Source of the DNA: Rugalucina vietnamica
Lineage: Eukaryota > Mollusca > Bivalvia > Lucinida > Lucinidae
Direction of reading: 5' to 3'
Assembly (NCBI GenBank): GCA_964017185.1
Contig: OZ024870.1
Coordinates: 26,745,621-26,809,620 of the forward strand
Length of the DNA: 64,000 nt
Part shown: in pieces, positions 33,104-43,070 of the stretch
How the letters are laid out: each line of letters begins with the position of its first letter
Position numbering within the stretch: the first letter of the stretch is position 1
Made by a program: the position numbers and the translations under genes
The notes under the pieces: model-generated
Databases searched by the model: none
What the model saw: the letters and a program-made list of their open reading frames with translations, nothing else
What the model was told of the DNA's origin: nothing

Positions 33104-33227
33104 GAGAAAATATTTATAATCATACTGAACTCATTATATAAACAAATTCACCCGGTTGTCCATTTCTTGCCAGAATTGTCAGTTTTTTTCTGAACATCGC
33201 AGGGGTATATTAATAACTGAACGCAGC
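33104..33227. mobile_element. Family E copy 3, continuation to the gap
   Basis: Matches 24888-25030 and the complement of 26105-26240 (attatataaacaaattcaccc, tttcttgcca, catcgcaggggtatattaat). Ends at the N run. Confidence 0.8.
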
Positions 33228-33427
33228 NNNNNNNNNNNNNNNNNNNNNNNNNNNNNNNNNNNNNNNNNNNNNNNNNNNNNNNNNNNNNNNNNNNNNNNNN
33301 NNNNNNNNNNNNNNNNNNNNNNNNNNNNNNNNNNNNNNNNNNNNNNNNNNNNNNNNNNNNNNNNNNNNNNNNNNNNNNNNNNNNNNNNNNNNNNNNNNNN
33401 NNNNNNNNNNNNNNNNNNNNNNNNNNN
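33228..33427. other. Assembly gap (200 N)
   Basis: Exactly 200 N, a conventional scaffold-gap size. It falls in a family E repeat, so the join between the left 33 kb and the DOCK side is not proven by sequence. Confidence 1.
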
Positions 33428-33874
33428 GACACATTTGCAATATTTAATATTAATCAACAAATACAAATCATGTGCAATCAACACCGTTAACCAATAAAAC
33501 ACAAGCCCGAATGACCTGATTTAATCAGTACTTTATTTGGGGGGGAGGGGGGGGGGGGGTTACTCACAATAATAAAGGTACATGTAGTTGTTAAAACAAT
33601 CATCATTATAAACAGAAGTTCAGTTAACAATTACACGTATCGACAACAACGTTTTGATCAAGAAGCAAAACCGCAAATATGGGTATATGAGCGCTCATCA
33701 TGTTTTCATAAGAAAACATTACGATATACTTGTTCATGTATGCCGTGTTTTCCGAACCACATCTCTCTCTCTCTCTCTCTCTCTCTCTTAATATTTTAAT
33801 GCAGCCGCTTAAAGTCCCGGTCCTACTGCGCTTAAGATTGCTCTACGATTGTCTTAATATTAATTTGGGAATCA
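33428..33874. other. No gene; G-run and (CT)n
   Basis: 33539-33559 is a 21-base run that is nearly all G. 33763-33789 is (CT)n. Nothing coding is seen. Confidence 0.7.
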
Positions 33875-35293
33875 CAGGGTGCCCGGTGACTTTTGGTGTC
33901 AAAAATATAGGTCAGGTTCAAAAATATAGGTTTTTCCAGGCCAGAAATATAGGATAAAATAGGATGTATAAAAAAGGAAGAAAACAAGCTAAAGTAATGT
34001 TTATCAGCCACCAATCTTCTCTTTTACACATATGATACATCTGGGAAGCCAACCAGATGTATTCCTCTTTCCAAAATAGAAAGATTGAACAAAGAAGAAA
34101 TTCTTGATAGCTGGAATTCTTGATATGAAATTCCAAATCGAGAGGTTAATATATTATTACATGTACTTGGAAATTCTGATATTTCAAATGGGGATATTGT
34201 TTTCAAAAGTAGGGAGATCCTTCGAAAAAAAAAAAAAATCACATGCTGTTTATCATTAATACAAGAGAGAGAAATGAGTAAATAAGAAGTATGTTATGGT
34301 TTGGGTGAAAGCTTTCATGCTTTCAGAATTTTAGTGTGAATAGTAAAACACCATCATTGTCACTACATGTATAAAGATATTTGAAGAAAATTATAAATTA
34401 TGTTTGAAGGAAATTAAGCACTTATAATTAAATTTCAGAGTCTGTTGTTATTTTGTTCAGAATCAGTATATTATGCTATGTTTATACAATCTGCATCAAA
34501 TCATTATCTTCTCATTATCATGCTGAAATGATATTTTAAATATTTGATTGTAACACATCATACCATTGTTCAGCTTTATAGTCATCACAAGACTTAGCCT
34601 TTATCATACTAAACTATCAACTTTGGACAATTAAACTAACAAGAATTTAAAGGTCTCTCCTTTATCTTTTATGGCACTATATCTAAATTCTAAAGAACAG
34701 ATTTAAATGCCCACAATTACAGTGGAAATAACACATTTCAGAACAGAACTTGAACATGCCTTTGCCCTTGATGTCAAAGACAACAATTTATTACTTCTTT
34801 GAAATTGTGCCACCACAAATGAAACAGCAGTATGTATTGCTTTTTTTCGCTTGTAACTCATTCCTGTCTCAGTACAGAATTACCACAATTAGTATTCTAT
34901 TCCATTTTTTTCTCCATATATACATAAAGGCTTAATTAAGGTTAGTATGTGATCCAGGGTGTTAGTAAAAAGTGTTTTTTGATTATTATATTCAAAAAGT
35001 TAAAATCATTATAGTTACATTTACAGTATTAACTAAAAAATTCAATACACTTGAAAGGAATATTAATTCCTACTGACTAAAATTGAATTACATGCTGTTA
35101 GGCAGCTCCTCTTATATGACATCTTGTTCTATAAAGGGACTTTTATTCAATCTTTTAGTTTTTTGTGTATCCAAAATCCTAAAATATAGGATAATATAGG
35201 TATTTTGGAAAAATATAGGATAATATAGGTTTTTATAGGTAAACCTCAAAAATATAGGATAATATAGGTTTTTATAGGTTACCGGGCGCCCTG
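33875..35293. mobile_element. 1.4-kb non-autonomous element with CAGGGTGCCCGG ends
   Basis: CAGGGTGCCCGGTGAC at 33875 and GTTACCGGGCGCCCTG ending at 35293 are inverted ends. gaatca, or ggaatca if one G is shared, is repeated outside. Both ends carry runs of aaatataggataatatagg in the same direction (33899-33962 and 35178-35275). CAGGG ends suggest hAT, but the visible target duplication is 6-7 bp, so the class is open. No transposase is present inside. The open frames across the repeats are accidental. Confidence 0.75.
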
Positions 35294-36459
35294 GAATCAT
35301 TTCTTTGACACCGATGTGCAAATTAAAAAGGCAGAACCATGTTGGAAAAGAAAATACATATTTTGCATACGCAGTCTTATCAATAAACTTATAATTAGAC
35401 AATCGTACGATTCCTTACAATTCAGTGGGACCGGCACTTGACAGCTAGCCGGTCATCGTCTCTACCTTTTTAAAAATATAAATAAAGGTCAGGAAGGGCG
35501 GGATGAATGAATTACGTGGTGTCTGTGCTTGAACATCTCATGCGCATATATGCGTTCGTGACTGTATGGGGTTTCTACCATTTTAAATACAACTTATACA
35601 TTCGTCACATAAAATCATAGGAATTCCACCTTGGTTTATGTAATTCTTCTCATGACGTCGCTTACTTAAAAATCATATCATAATAAATGCGTGTACATTT
35701 GATTAAATGTAGAAAGAAAGATCAAAATAATAGTAGTCTATTCTTAATTTTCAAGCATTAGAATATCCAGAACATAAGTCAATGTCGGTAGACTCGTTTA
35801 CTCAATGAGACTGGAATGTCTTTGAGTACCTGCCACGTGCCGCCGAGTGATATATGCCGCAATCTGGCGGCGTGTGTCGGCGTGTGTCACATAAAAAAAC
35901 ATCAAAGATCACCGACATACACACCGCATAAGGTAAGGTAATAAAAGTGTCGGGTATTCAAGTTTGTTGTTTTAGCGGCCGTAACAAAAGAAAGATTATG
36001 GAAGTTGTCAGTGATAAAAACTGGTTCAAATGAGGGACTTTATGCGAAATGCTATTTTCACATGCAAGTAATGTACCATAATTTATTTTCCTTTTATGTT
36101 TTGTTTATAAAATGTTTCCGATAATGTTGATAATTATCAAAGAACAAAAAAAAAGTAAAACGTCGGCGTTGCATGGTGTAAAATTTGTGATAAATGTTTT
36201 GTGTAAGCATTTACTTTGTGTGTCTTTCATTTAATGGCTGATATTTTGTACGACTAAACGTCACTTCCGGTTTGGTCTCGCTAGAGTTTTTCCCCTTTGT
36301 TTTTTCGGCCCTTTTCTGTCACCGCGTAAAGCACATTTTTGTTTTCGATAAAAAGGTGTTCAAAATGTAAAACATTAGAAAATTTGACATTCTAGCCCAA
36401 TAAGAAACATGTTGTTGATATATTAACGACAAGAGAATCGTCGAATGCGACTATTCGGT
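35294..36459. other. No gene seen
   Basis: Non-repetitive, AT-rich sequence with no exon that I can match to the DOCK family or any other gene. 35868-35925 has short GGCGGCGTGTGTCGG-like repeats. Confidence 0.5.
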
Positions 36460-36870
36460 ACGGGTCTTTTAACTAAGAATTTTGAAAAGAGCCGATGAAG
36501 GATTTTGAGAATATTCATAATTTTACACTATGTAGGATTAATTAACAATATAAAAACATAATATGTACAAGCATAATCAATTGAATTTGCCATCAGCATT
36601 TAGCAAATTGCATTTTGCAAATAGCATTTAAAAAATAGCATTTAGCATTTATAATGCAGACAAACTCATCAATGTGGTCTTTATTATTTCCGTTTTCAGC
36701 CCCTAGTAGTTGTCGTAACTAAACAAAAACAGCTTTATTATTTATTATGACTGGCCACAAAATGTGCCCTTATGGTGTGGTAATTAGCAATTTGCATTTA
36801 CCAAAATACAATAAGCAAATAGCATTTAGCAAATTGCAATTAGCATGTCGCCCTGGCCTTCCATAAGGTA
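36460..36870 (-). mobile_element. GCATTTAGCAAAT-rich MITE (family I), copy 1
   Basis: It is the inverted counterpart of 42420-42900. Shared features are the TATTTGC/GCAAATA words near both ends (36598-36656, 36785-36848), gtagttgtcgtaactaaac in the middle, and the right edge catgtcgccctggccttcca. Its left edge is decayed. Non-coding. Confidence 0.65.
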
Positions 36871-37002
36871 AAATATGGATTGCCTCCAAAATCCAAAGTG
36901 TAACTTACGAAAAATTGTTGTTGTTTTTTCAAACACAATGGCATTCAATCTCCAATTCTAAACAAATATAACCAAAAAAAAAAAATGATTTTTCGTACTC
37001 AC

Positions 37003-37089
37003 CTCAGCGTTTGGGAACAACATTTGCATTCTGGCATTGAAGTCTTGTAATCTCTCATATTCCTTCCCTCTGTATATCAGCACCTTGTT
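37003..37089 (-). CDS. DOCK-A gene exon 12, last one seen
   Basis: An 87-bp exon, 29 codons: [29 protein letters not shown], phase 0 at both ends. It matches [29 protein letters not shown]. The acceptor is gttacgttacag and the donor gtgagt. The protein must continue with the rest of DHR-2, but no convincing next exon was found in 1-37002. Confidence 0.94.
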
Positions 37090-37142
37090 CTGTAACGTAA
37101 CAATATCCCTGACTTCCATTACTGAAATCTCTATAGATGTTT

Positions 37143-37374
37143 GTTTAACCCATTAATGACGAATGGATTCCCTCATCGTTATCATTTGGGTGAGTCCACT
37201 TTCATTTTTAGGGGCTTCAGGTGTGATTTTAAAATTTTATTTAAATTTTCAATGAAATGTCTCTAAGCAAACAGAATAGCCCCAGATGGGACGCCGCATT
37301 CTGCGGCGTCAAATCTGGGCCTATATTGTTTGCCTATGTCCCACAGAAGGGACACCAGGCTTAAACGAGTTAAC
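37143..37374. mobile_element. Small TIR element with GC-rich hairpin
   Basis: gtttaacccattaatgacg at the left and ttaaacgagttaac at the right are loosely inverted. The middle (37292-37312) is a perfect hairpin gacgccgcattctgcggcgt with a matching outer stem ccagat/atctgg. It lies 54 bp upstream of the acceptor of DOCK exon 12 in gene orientation. Confidence 0.5.
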
Positions 37375-37615
37375 ATATAACTACCAATCTAATTTGCAAA
37401 TTGAAGTAAAAAATTATCTTTAATAGAATCGCTGTCAGGAAACAAAATCTGTGTAACCTATCATTTGTGTACACAACCATGTTATCACAGGTCAATGTTA
37501 ACAGTTCGGAATGAACATAAGTTCAGAAAATGTGTGGTGCCGTTGGCCGAAGTTAGTTTTGAAATTCTAGACTTATTCTACCATATGCAGCATACATTCT
37601 TGATTCTATAACTGT

Positions 37616-38352
37616 AATCAGAGGACCAATGGTCCTGTAAACACTCACATGAGACCTGAGATATATATATTGATAAACTTGTTTGACTAGAATGGTAATA
37701 TTTAAGAAATGAATTTCATTTTTCTGGTGTTCATGGAGCTATGAACCGCAGTGGGTCGCGTGCAAAGTGAATGAACCCCGAAGGGGTTCATGTTAACTTT
37801 GCTAGCGACCCACTGCGGTTCATACCTCCATGAACACCAGAAAAATTAAACTCATTGCTTATATTTATATTCATTTCTCTCAATCGCTTGTTGAAAAATA
37901 ATCATGGTGCTCACATTTACAAGCAAATAGATAATTTACACACAGTGTGTGTTCAAACAGCGGAACGGCGACGACGTTTACGACGTCCAATCAAATTGAC
38001 GAAAGCATTGTATTTTGACGTCAAGTTTGACGTCATGTGACGTCGCGTGACACGATGTTGTTCATGGAAGTATGAACACAGATGAACATCTAATGGTTCA
38101 TCTAAGGAGGTTTTAGAAAAATGTAAATATACATGTATATAACCCTAGGGCAGGGTCAGAATAACCCCTGGAGTCAATATTTTTTTTAAAATCATAAAAA
38201 TTCAGTCCATTTACCAATTTACTGCAAGTTTAGCCCTTCAAATGAATTTTAACAACTTTCCCCATTCAAATGCAAGGGCGACCTACGTTGACCTTGCCGT
38301 AAAATAGGTCAAGGTCATTCCAGGGTCATGATTTATGCAAACATTATAGCGC
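37616..38352 (+). mobile_element. 5' part of a family D element, split by a foldback
   Basis: Begins cagaggaccaatggtcctgt and continues like the complement of 29304-28900, ending at about 38352 after gggtcatgatttatg, without the closing hairpin. The foldback 37701-38125 is inserted in it between AATA repeats. Confidence 0.75.
37701..38125. mobile_element. Foldback element with 135-bp hairpin and TGACGT cluster
   Basis: 37715-37849 is a long hairpin: arms ttctggtgttcatgg, gaaccgcagtgggtcgc and their complements, with a small inner hairpin gaaccccgaaggggttc at its tip. About 160 bp further, 38013-38045 holds ttgacgtcaag, ttgacgtcatg and tgacgtcgcgtgac, then a short second copy of the hairpin edge (gttcatggaagtatgaac). 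AATA flanks both sides (37697-37700, 38126-38129). The host family D sequence gives the uninterrupted order. No protein. Confidence 0.75.
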
Positions 38353-38656
38353 AGTTCAAATACACTATCATATGGTGTATACACAAATGATAGCAAACAC
38401 ATACTTTGTTTCACAACTCTGATATTGGAGATAACAAAATTAATTTTTTTTTGTGTTTTGAGAGGTATACTGTTGAATCTATGGACAGAATCAGGCTATC
38501 AAACTCCATTGATATGTCCCCTTAAACAAAATTTTTAATCGTAGAGTCGATGATAAACCTCCAAGCCATCCAATACTTTCACATCTTTAAAATTAGCATG
38601 AAACATCAACAGTTAAACATGAAACTATAATCAGTGTATGCATATGTGAGATATAC

Positions 38657-38761
38657 CTGTAGAAAGGAGGGAAAGCCTTTCCCAAAATATCCCACTCTGA
38701 AGTACTCTGGGTCCGGCCTCATTTCCCGTATTATACACTGGTAGAGTTCTGCTTGACGTTT
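38657..38761 (-). CDS. DOCK-A gene exon 11 of those seen
   Basis: A 105-bp exon, 35 codons: KRQAELYQCIIREMRPDPEY, FRVGYFGKGFPSFLQ. It matches the RPKPDYF.VGYYGQGFPTFL segment of DHR-2. The acceptor is ttttattag and the donor gtatat. Confidence 0.95.
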
Positions 38762-38822
38762 CTAATAAAATCAAATAAGAAAATGTACACATGATAAAAT
38801 GAAACAGATAACAGTATTATTT

Positions 38823-39057
38823 GAGCCCCGCCATGAAAAAAATGGATTTTTGCCTATGCAAAAACAAAGACGCAGATCAGCTTCCCATTTACTGCGAAGC
38901 TGATCAGCACCTTTGTTTTTGCTACTTGAATAGTACAATTCCTCTTCTACTTATAGCCAAAATTTCAAGCCTCTAGCCAGCTTCTGTGACTGTACAGGAC
39001 GGTTTGTGTTGCACCTGGTCAGAAACCCCAAAGACCAGTTTTCTTGCGTCACAGCTC
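38823..39057. mobile_element. Hairpin MITE (family F)
   Basis: GAGCC...GCTC ends with ATTT duplicated. The central palindrome is at about 38855-38930 (gcagatcagctt...aagctgatcagca). It sits in the intron between DOCK exons 10 and 11, 61 bp from exon 11's acceptor. Confidence 0.82.
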
Positions 39058-39397
39058 ATTTGTTTATGAATCAATACAAGTAAGTTACCTGCATTTGGTC
39101 AAGCTAAAGATCCTTTTATCATATGCCGTCACTAATATCCAGTGGATAATGGCATCTAATGACTGTTATGAACATTTTCTTTAATATAGACTCTTTGTCA
39201 ACAGCTTACTTAGCATTCAGGTCATGGAAATTCTATTTAGATGTTCAATTCTGTATTCCCAATTGTGCGCTACTTTGAAATGATGATTCCACAGATCTGC
39301 CATCCTTGCCCCTTTCTTCCAGGTCACTGCTCCTGTCTTACAATCCCCTGTCCCATTAACTCCCCCAACCCCTGCCCTATCTTCCCCAGGGTCTTAC

Positions 39398-39487
39398 CAG
39401 TGTCCAGCTGAGTTTTTCATAATCAAACAGTTCATTCTCATACAAGTTGGCCAGCTCCTTACAGAGCTCTATACCTTTCTCCCACAT
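39398..39487 (-). CDS. DOCK-A gene exon 10 of those seen
   Basis: A 90-bp exon, 30 codons: [30 protein letters not shown]. It matches [30 protein letters not shown] of DHR-2. The acceptor is ccttccag and the donor gtaaga. Confidence 0.95.
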
Positions 39488-39843
39488 CTGGAAGGAAAAA
39501 TAAATAGTTTTGCTATGACCAGACCTGTGTTATGCTAATGTAAACATGCAATCTATATATGAACTTTTGTTGAAATGTTTGTGTTTTCCAATAATGCCAA
39601 TATAATGCCGATGTTAAATTGGCAACATAGCAAGATTCATACTGAAGTGGACTTTGTATATTTGTTTTGTGCATTCAGTCACAAAAAAAAACAAAACAAA
39701 AAAAAAACTACGAAAATCTTCATTTCCTGCTGATTCAAAAAGGGAGCAGTCTTCAGTAAACGGCACATGAAATGAGCAATATATTTTGGAAAGGTTGCCA
39801 ATAAATACTGTGGCTTGGATCTCTGACTTTCTCAACATCATCT

Positions 39844-40077
39844 GAGCCGCTCATGAGAAAACCGGATTTTTGCCTATGTGAAAATAAAGGCACAGATCAG
39901 CTTCGCAGTAACTGCGAAGCTGATCATCGCCTTTGTTTTCGCTACAGGTATAGTACAATCCCTATTCTTCTTAAATCCAGAATTTCAATGTTCTAGCCTG
40001 CTTCAGTGACTGTACAGGCCGGTTTGTGTCAGACCTGATCGGAAACCCTGAAGACCAGTTTTCTCGGGTCACAGCTC
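39844..40077. mobile_element. Hairpin MITE (family F)
   Basis: GAGCC...GCTC ends with ATCT duplicated. The central palindrome is at about 39880-39944 (gatcagcttcgcagtaactg and its complement). Intronic. Confidence 0.85.
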
Positions 40078-40117
40078 ATCTTAACTTTTTACCATGTTCC
40101 TCATAAACACTGGCAAA

Positions 40118-42060
40118 AACTAGAATTGTCAGAGAATCTGACTATAGCCCCGCTTCTCAGCTTTTTAGCAGGGTGAAAAAAACAATGACAGGTAACTATT
40201 ACAAGATAGATTTCGTCAATATTGATGCGCATACAAAATTTGTTCTGATTATGTCAATTCGTTCTCAAGATATTGAGCGGAAATGAAATTCTGAACTCAA
40301 TAAGGGGCCATAACTCTGTCAAAATTTTGAGAAAGATGACGGGTAATAATCCCAAGCTAGATCTTGTCAATGATGATGTGCATACAAAATTTGGACGGAT
40401 TCTGTCAATTCATTCTCAAGGTATTGAGCGGAAACCAAATTCTGAAGTCAATCAAGGGCCATAACTCTGTCAAAATTTTGCAAAAAATGACGGGTAACAA
40501 TCACAAGCTAGATCTTGTCAATGTTGATGTGCATACGAAATTTGGTTGGATTCTGTCAATTTGTTCTGAAAATATTGAGCGGAAACGAAATTCTGATGTC
40601 AATCAAGGGCCGTAACTCACGTCAAAATTTTATGCAAAATGACGGGTAACAATCCCAAGCTAGATCTTGTCAATGTTGATGTGCATATTAGATTTGGTCA
40701 GATTCTGTCAATTCGTTCTCAAGATATTGAGCGGAAACAAAACTCTGACGTTATTCAAGGGCCATAACTCCGTCAAAATTTTGCGAAAAATGATGGGTAA
40801 CAATCCCAAGCTAGATCTTGTCAATGTTGATGTGCATACAGAATTTGGTCGGATTCTGTGAATTGGTTCTCAAGATATTGAGCGGAAACGAAATTCTGAC
40901 GTGAATCAAGGGCCATAACTCTGTCAAAATTTTGCAAAAACTGACGGGTAACAATCCCAAGCTAGATCTTGTCAATGTTGATGTGCATACAAAATTTGGT
41001 CAGATTCTGTCAATTCTTTCTCAAGATATTGAGCGGAAACTAAATTCTGAAGTCGATCAAGGGCTGTAACTCTGTCAAAATTTTGCGAAAAATGACGGGT
41101 AACAATACCAAGCTAGATCTTGTCAATAATGATGTGCATACAAAATTTGGTCGGAATTTGTCAATTTGTTCTCAAGATATTGAGCGGAAACGAAATTCTG
41201 ACGTCAATCAAGGGCCGTAACTCCCGTCAAAATTTTGCGAAAAACGACAGGTAACAATCCCAAGCTAGATCTTGTCAATGATGATGTGCATATAAAATTT
41301 GGTTGGATTCTGTCAATTCGTTCTCAAGATATTGAGCGGAAACGAAATTCTGATGTCAATCAAGGGCCGTAACTCACGTCAAAATTTTATGAAAAATGAC
41401 GGGTAACAATCCCAAGCTAGATCTTGTCAATGTTGATGTGCATATTAAATTTGGTCGGATTCTGTCAATTCGTTCTCAAGATATTGAGCGGAAACGAAAC
41501 TCTGACGTTATTCAAGGGCCGTAACTCCGTCAAAATTTTGCGAAAAATGATGGGTAACAATCCCAAGCTAGATCTTGTCAATGTTGATGTGCATACAAAA
41601 TTTGGTCGGATTCTGTCAATTCGTTCTCAAGATATTAAGCGGAAAAGAAATTCTGACATGAATCAAGGGCCATAACTCTGTCAAAATTTTGCAAAAAATG
41701 ACGGGTAACAATCCCAGGCTAGATCTTGTCAATGTTGATGTGCATACAAAATTTGGTCAGATTCTGTCAATTTGTTCTCAAGATTTTGAGCGGAAACGAA
41801 ATTCTGAAGTCGATCAAGGGCTGTAACTCTGTCAAAATTTTGCGAAAAATGACGGGTAACAATCCAAAGCTAGATCTTGTCAATGTTGATGTGCATACAA
41901 AATTTGGTCAGATTCTGTCAATTTGTTCTCAAGATATTGAGTGGATATGAAATGCTAACGGAATCACGGAATCACGGAATGACGGAACCACGGAATCACG
42001 GAACCACGGAAGGACAGGGTGAATCCAGTATAGCCCCACCTTTTCAAAGCGGGGCTATAA
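40118..42060 (+). mobile_element. Satellite-bearing Helentron-like element A1, ~12 x 151-bp monomers
   Basis: Starts AACTAGAATTGTCAGAG, which contains the hairpin gtcagagaatctgac, then tatagccccgcttct. About twelve 151-bp monomers follow (aatcccaagctagatcttgt, gatattgagcggaaacgaaa, gggccataactc), then a (GGAATCACGGAACCAC)n-type tract. It ends with the hairpin tatagccccaccttttcaaa gcggggctataa. The build is that of 'pearl'/HINE elements. Frames of ~83 codons over the monomers are artefacts of the 151-bp period. Confidence 0.85.
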
Positions 42061-42224
42061 ATACAAAATGTTTGCACATGGACACCTTTTCAAAACCTCT
42101 CTGTTTAGTGCATTAATAAATTGGCTGAAGAAAGATGTCTGAATCATGTCACAATATAAAAGCTGTGTTGAATTTTGAATTTACTAACTCAATTTAAATT
42201 AAGTCACAGTTTTAGAGACAATAC

Positions 42225-42344
42225 CTTTCCCTTCTCTAGGTACTGTATAATGTGGTGAAACAACACTTCCTTCAAATCTCTGTGTGTCCGGGCCTCGGGG
42301 AATCTCTCGGACACCAGAATAGCAGACAGTCTCTCATCTGACCA
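42225..42344 (-). CDS. DOCK-A gene exon 9 of those seen
   Basis: A 120-bp exon, 40 codons: WSDERLSAILVSERFPEART, HRDLKEVLFHHIIQYLEKGK. It corresponds to WSED...LKEQLYQEIIHYFDKGK of DOCK1. The acceptor is catatttcag and the donor gtattg. It lies between two 151-bp satellite elements, each less than 0.8 kb away. Confidence 0.94.
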
Positions 42345-42419
42345 CTGAAATATGAATGAATTTCCTTTAATTTATAATCAATTGGGGAGTAAGATGTAAC
42401 AAAGAGCAAATTTTATGGA

Positions 42420-42900
42420 AGACCGGGTCGACATGCTAAATGCTATTTACTAAATGCTTATTGTCTCTTGCTAAATGTGAAATGCAAATTGCCACACCCT
42501 AATAGCAAGTTTTGTTATCAATCGTGTTTTCGTTTCGTTACGACAACTAACAGGGGGTGAAAAGAGAAAAATACAAAGACCACATTGACGAGTTTGTCTT
42601 TATAATTATACATGCTATTTGCGAAATGCTATTTGCGAAATGCTATTTGCTAAATGCTATTTGCTAAATGCTATTTGCTACATGCTATTTGCTAAATGCT
42701 GATTGTAAATTTCATTGACAATGCTTGCACGTATTTAGTATTATATTGTTTAGTATATTGTCAATCAATCCCAACATGATGTAAAATTATGAATGTTCTC
42801 AATATCCTTTATCAACCCTTTTCAAAATTCTTAGTTACCATTTAACATTTCGCAATAAGCACTTAGCAATTAGCAAATAGCATGTCGCCCCGACCTTCCA
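42420..42900 (+). mobile_element. GCTATTTGCTAAAT-rich MITE (family I), copy 2
   Basis: The left edge ttatggaagaccgggtcgac and the right edge gtcgccccgaccttccataa are inverted. Near them are runs of atgctatttgctaa (42610-42700) and its complement (42850-42882). The middle shares gttacgacaactaa with the inverted copy at 36460-36870. It starts ~75 bp upstream of the acceptor of DOCK exon 9. Confidence 0.8.
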
Positions 42901-43070
42901 TAAAATTCAGCAAAATCTATCTGCTGACATTGCTACCTGGCCATGAAAAGCGTGGAGGGATTTTTTTTTATTTTCTTTTTAGCCCCAAAACAACGACTTC
43001 ACTGATTTATCTTAACAACAACTTAGCAATAGTTTGTTTTTTGGCTTAACATCCCAGTCAACAAGGTTTT

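Noticed and set aside
34750-35402. Search for remaining DOCK exons or other genes left of 37003
   Set aside because: No stretch with flanking splice sites gave DHR-2 sequence; frames here are AT-rich noise or cover the AAATATAGG runs.
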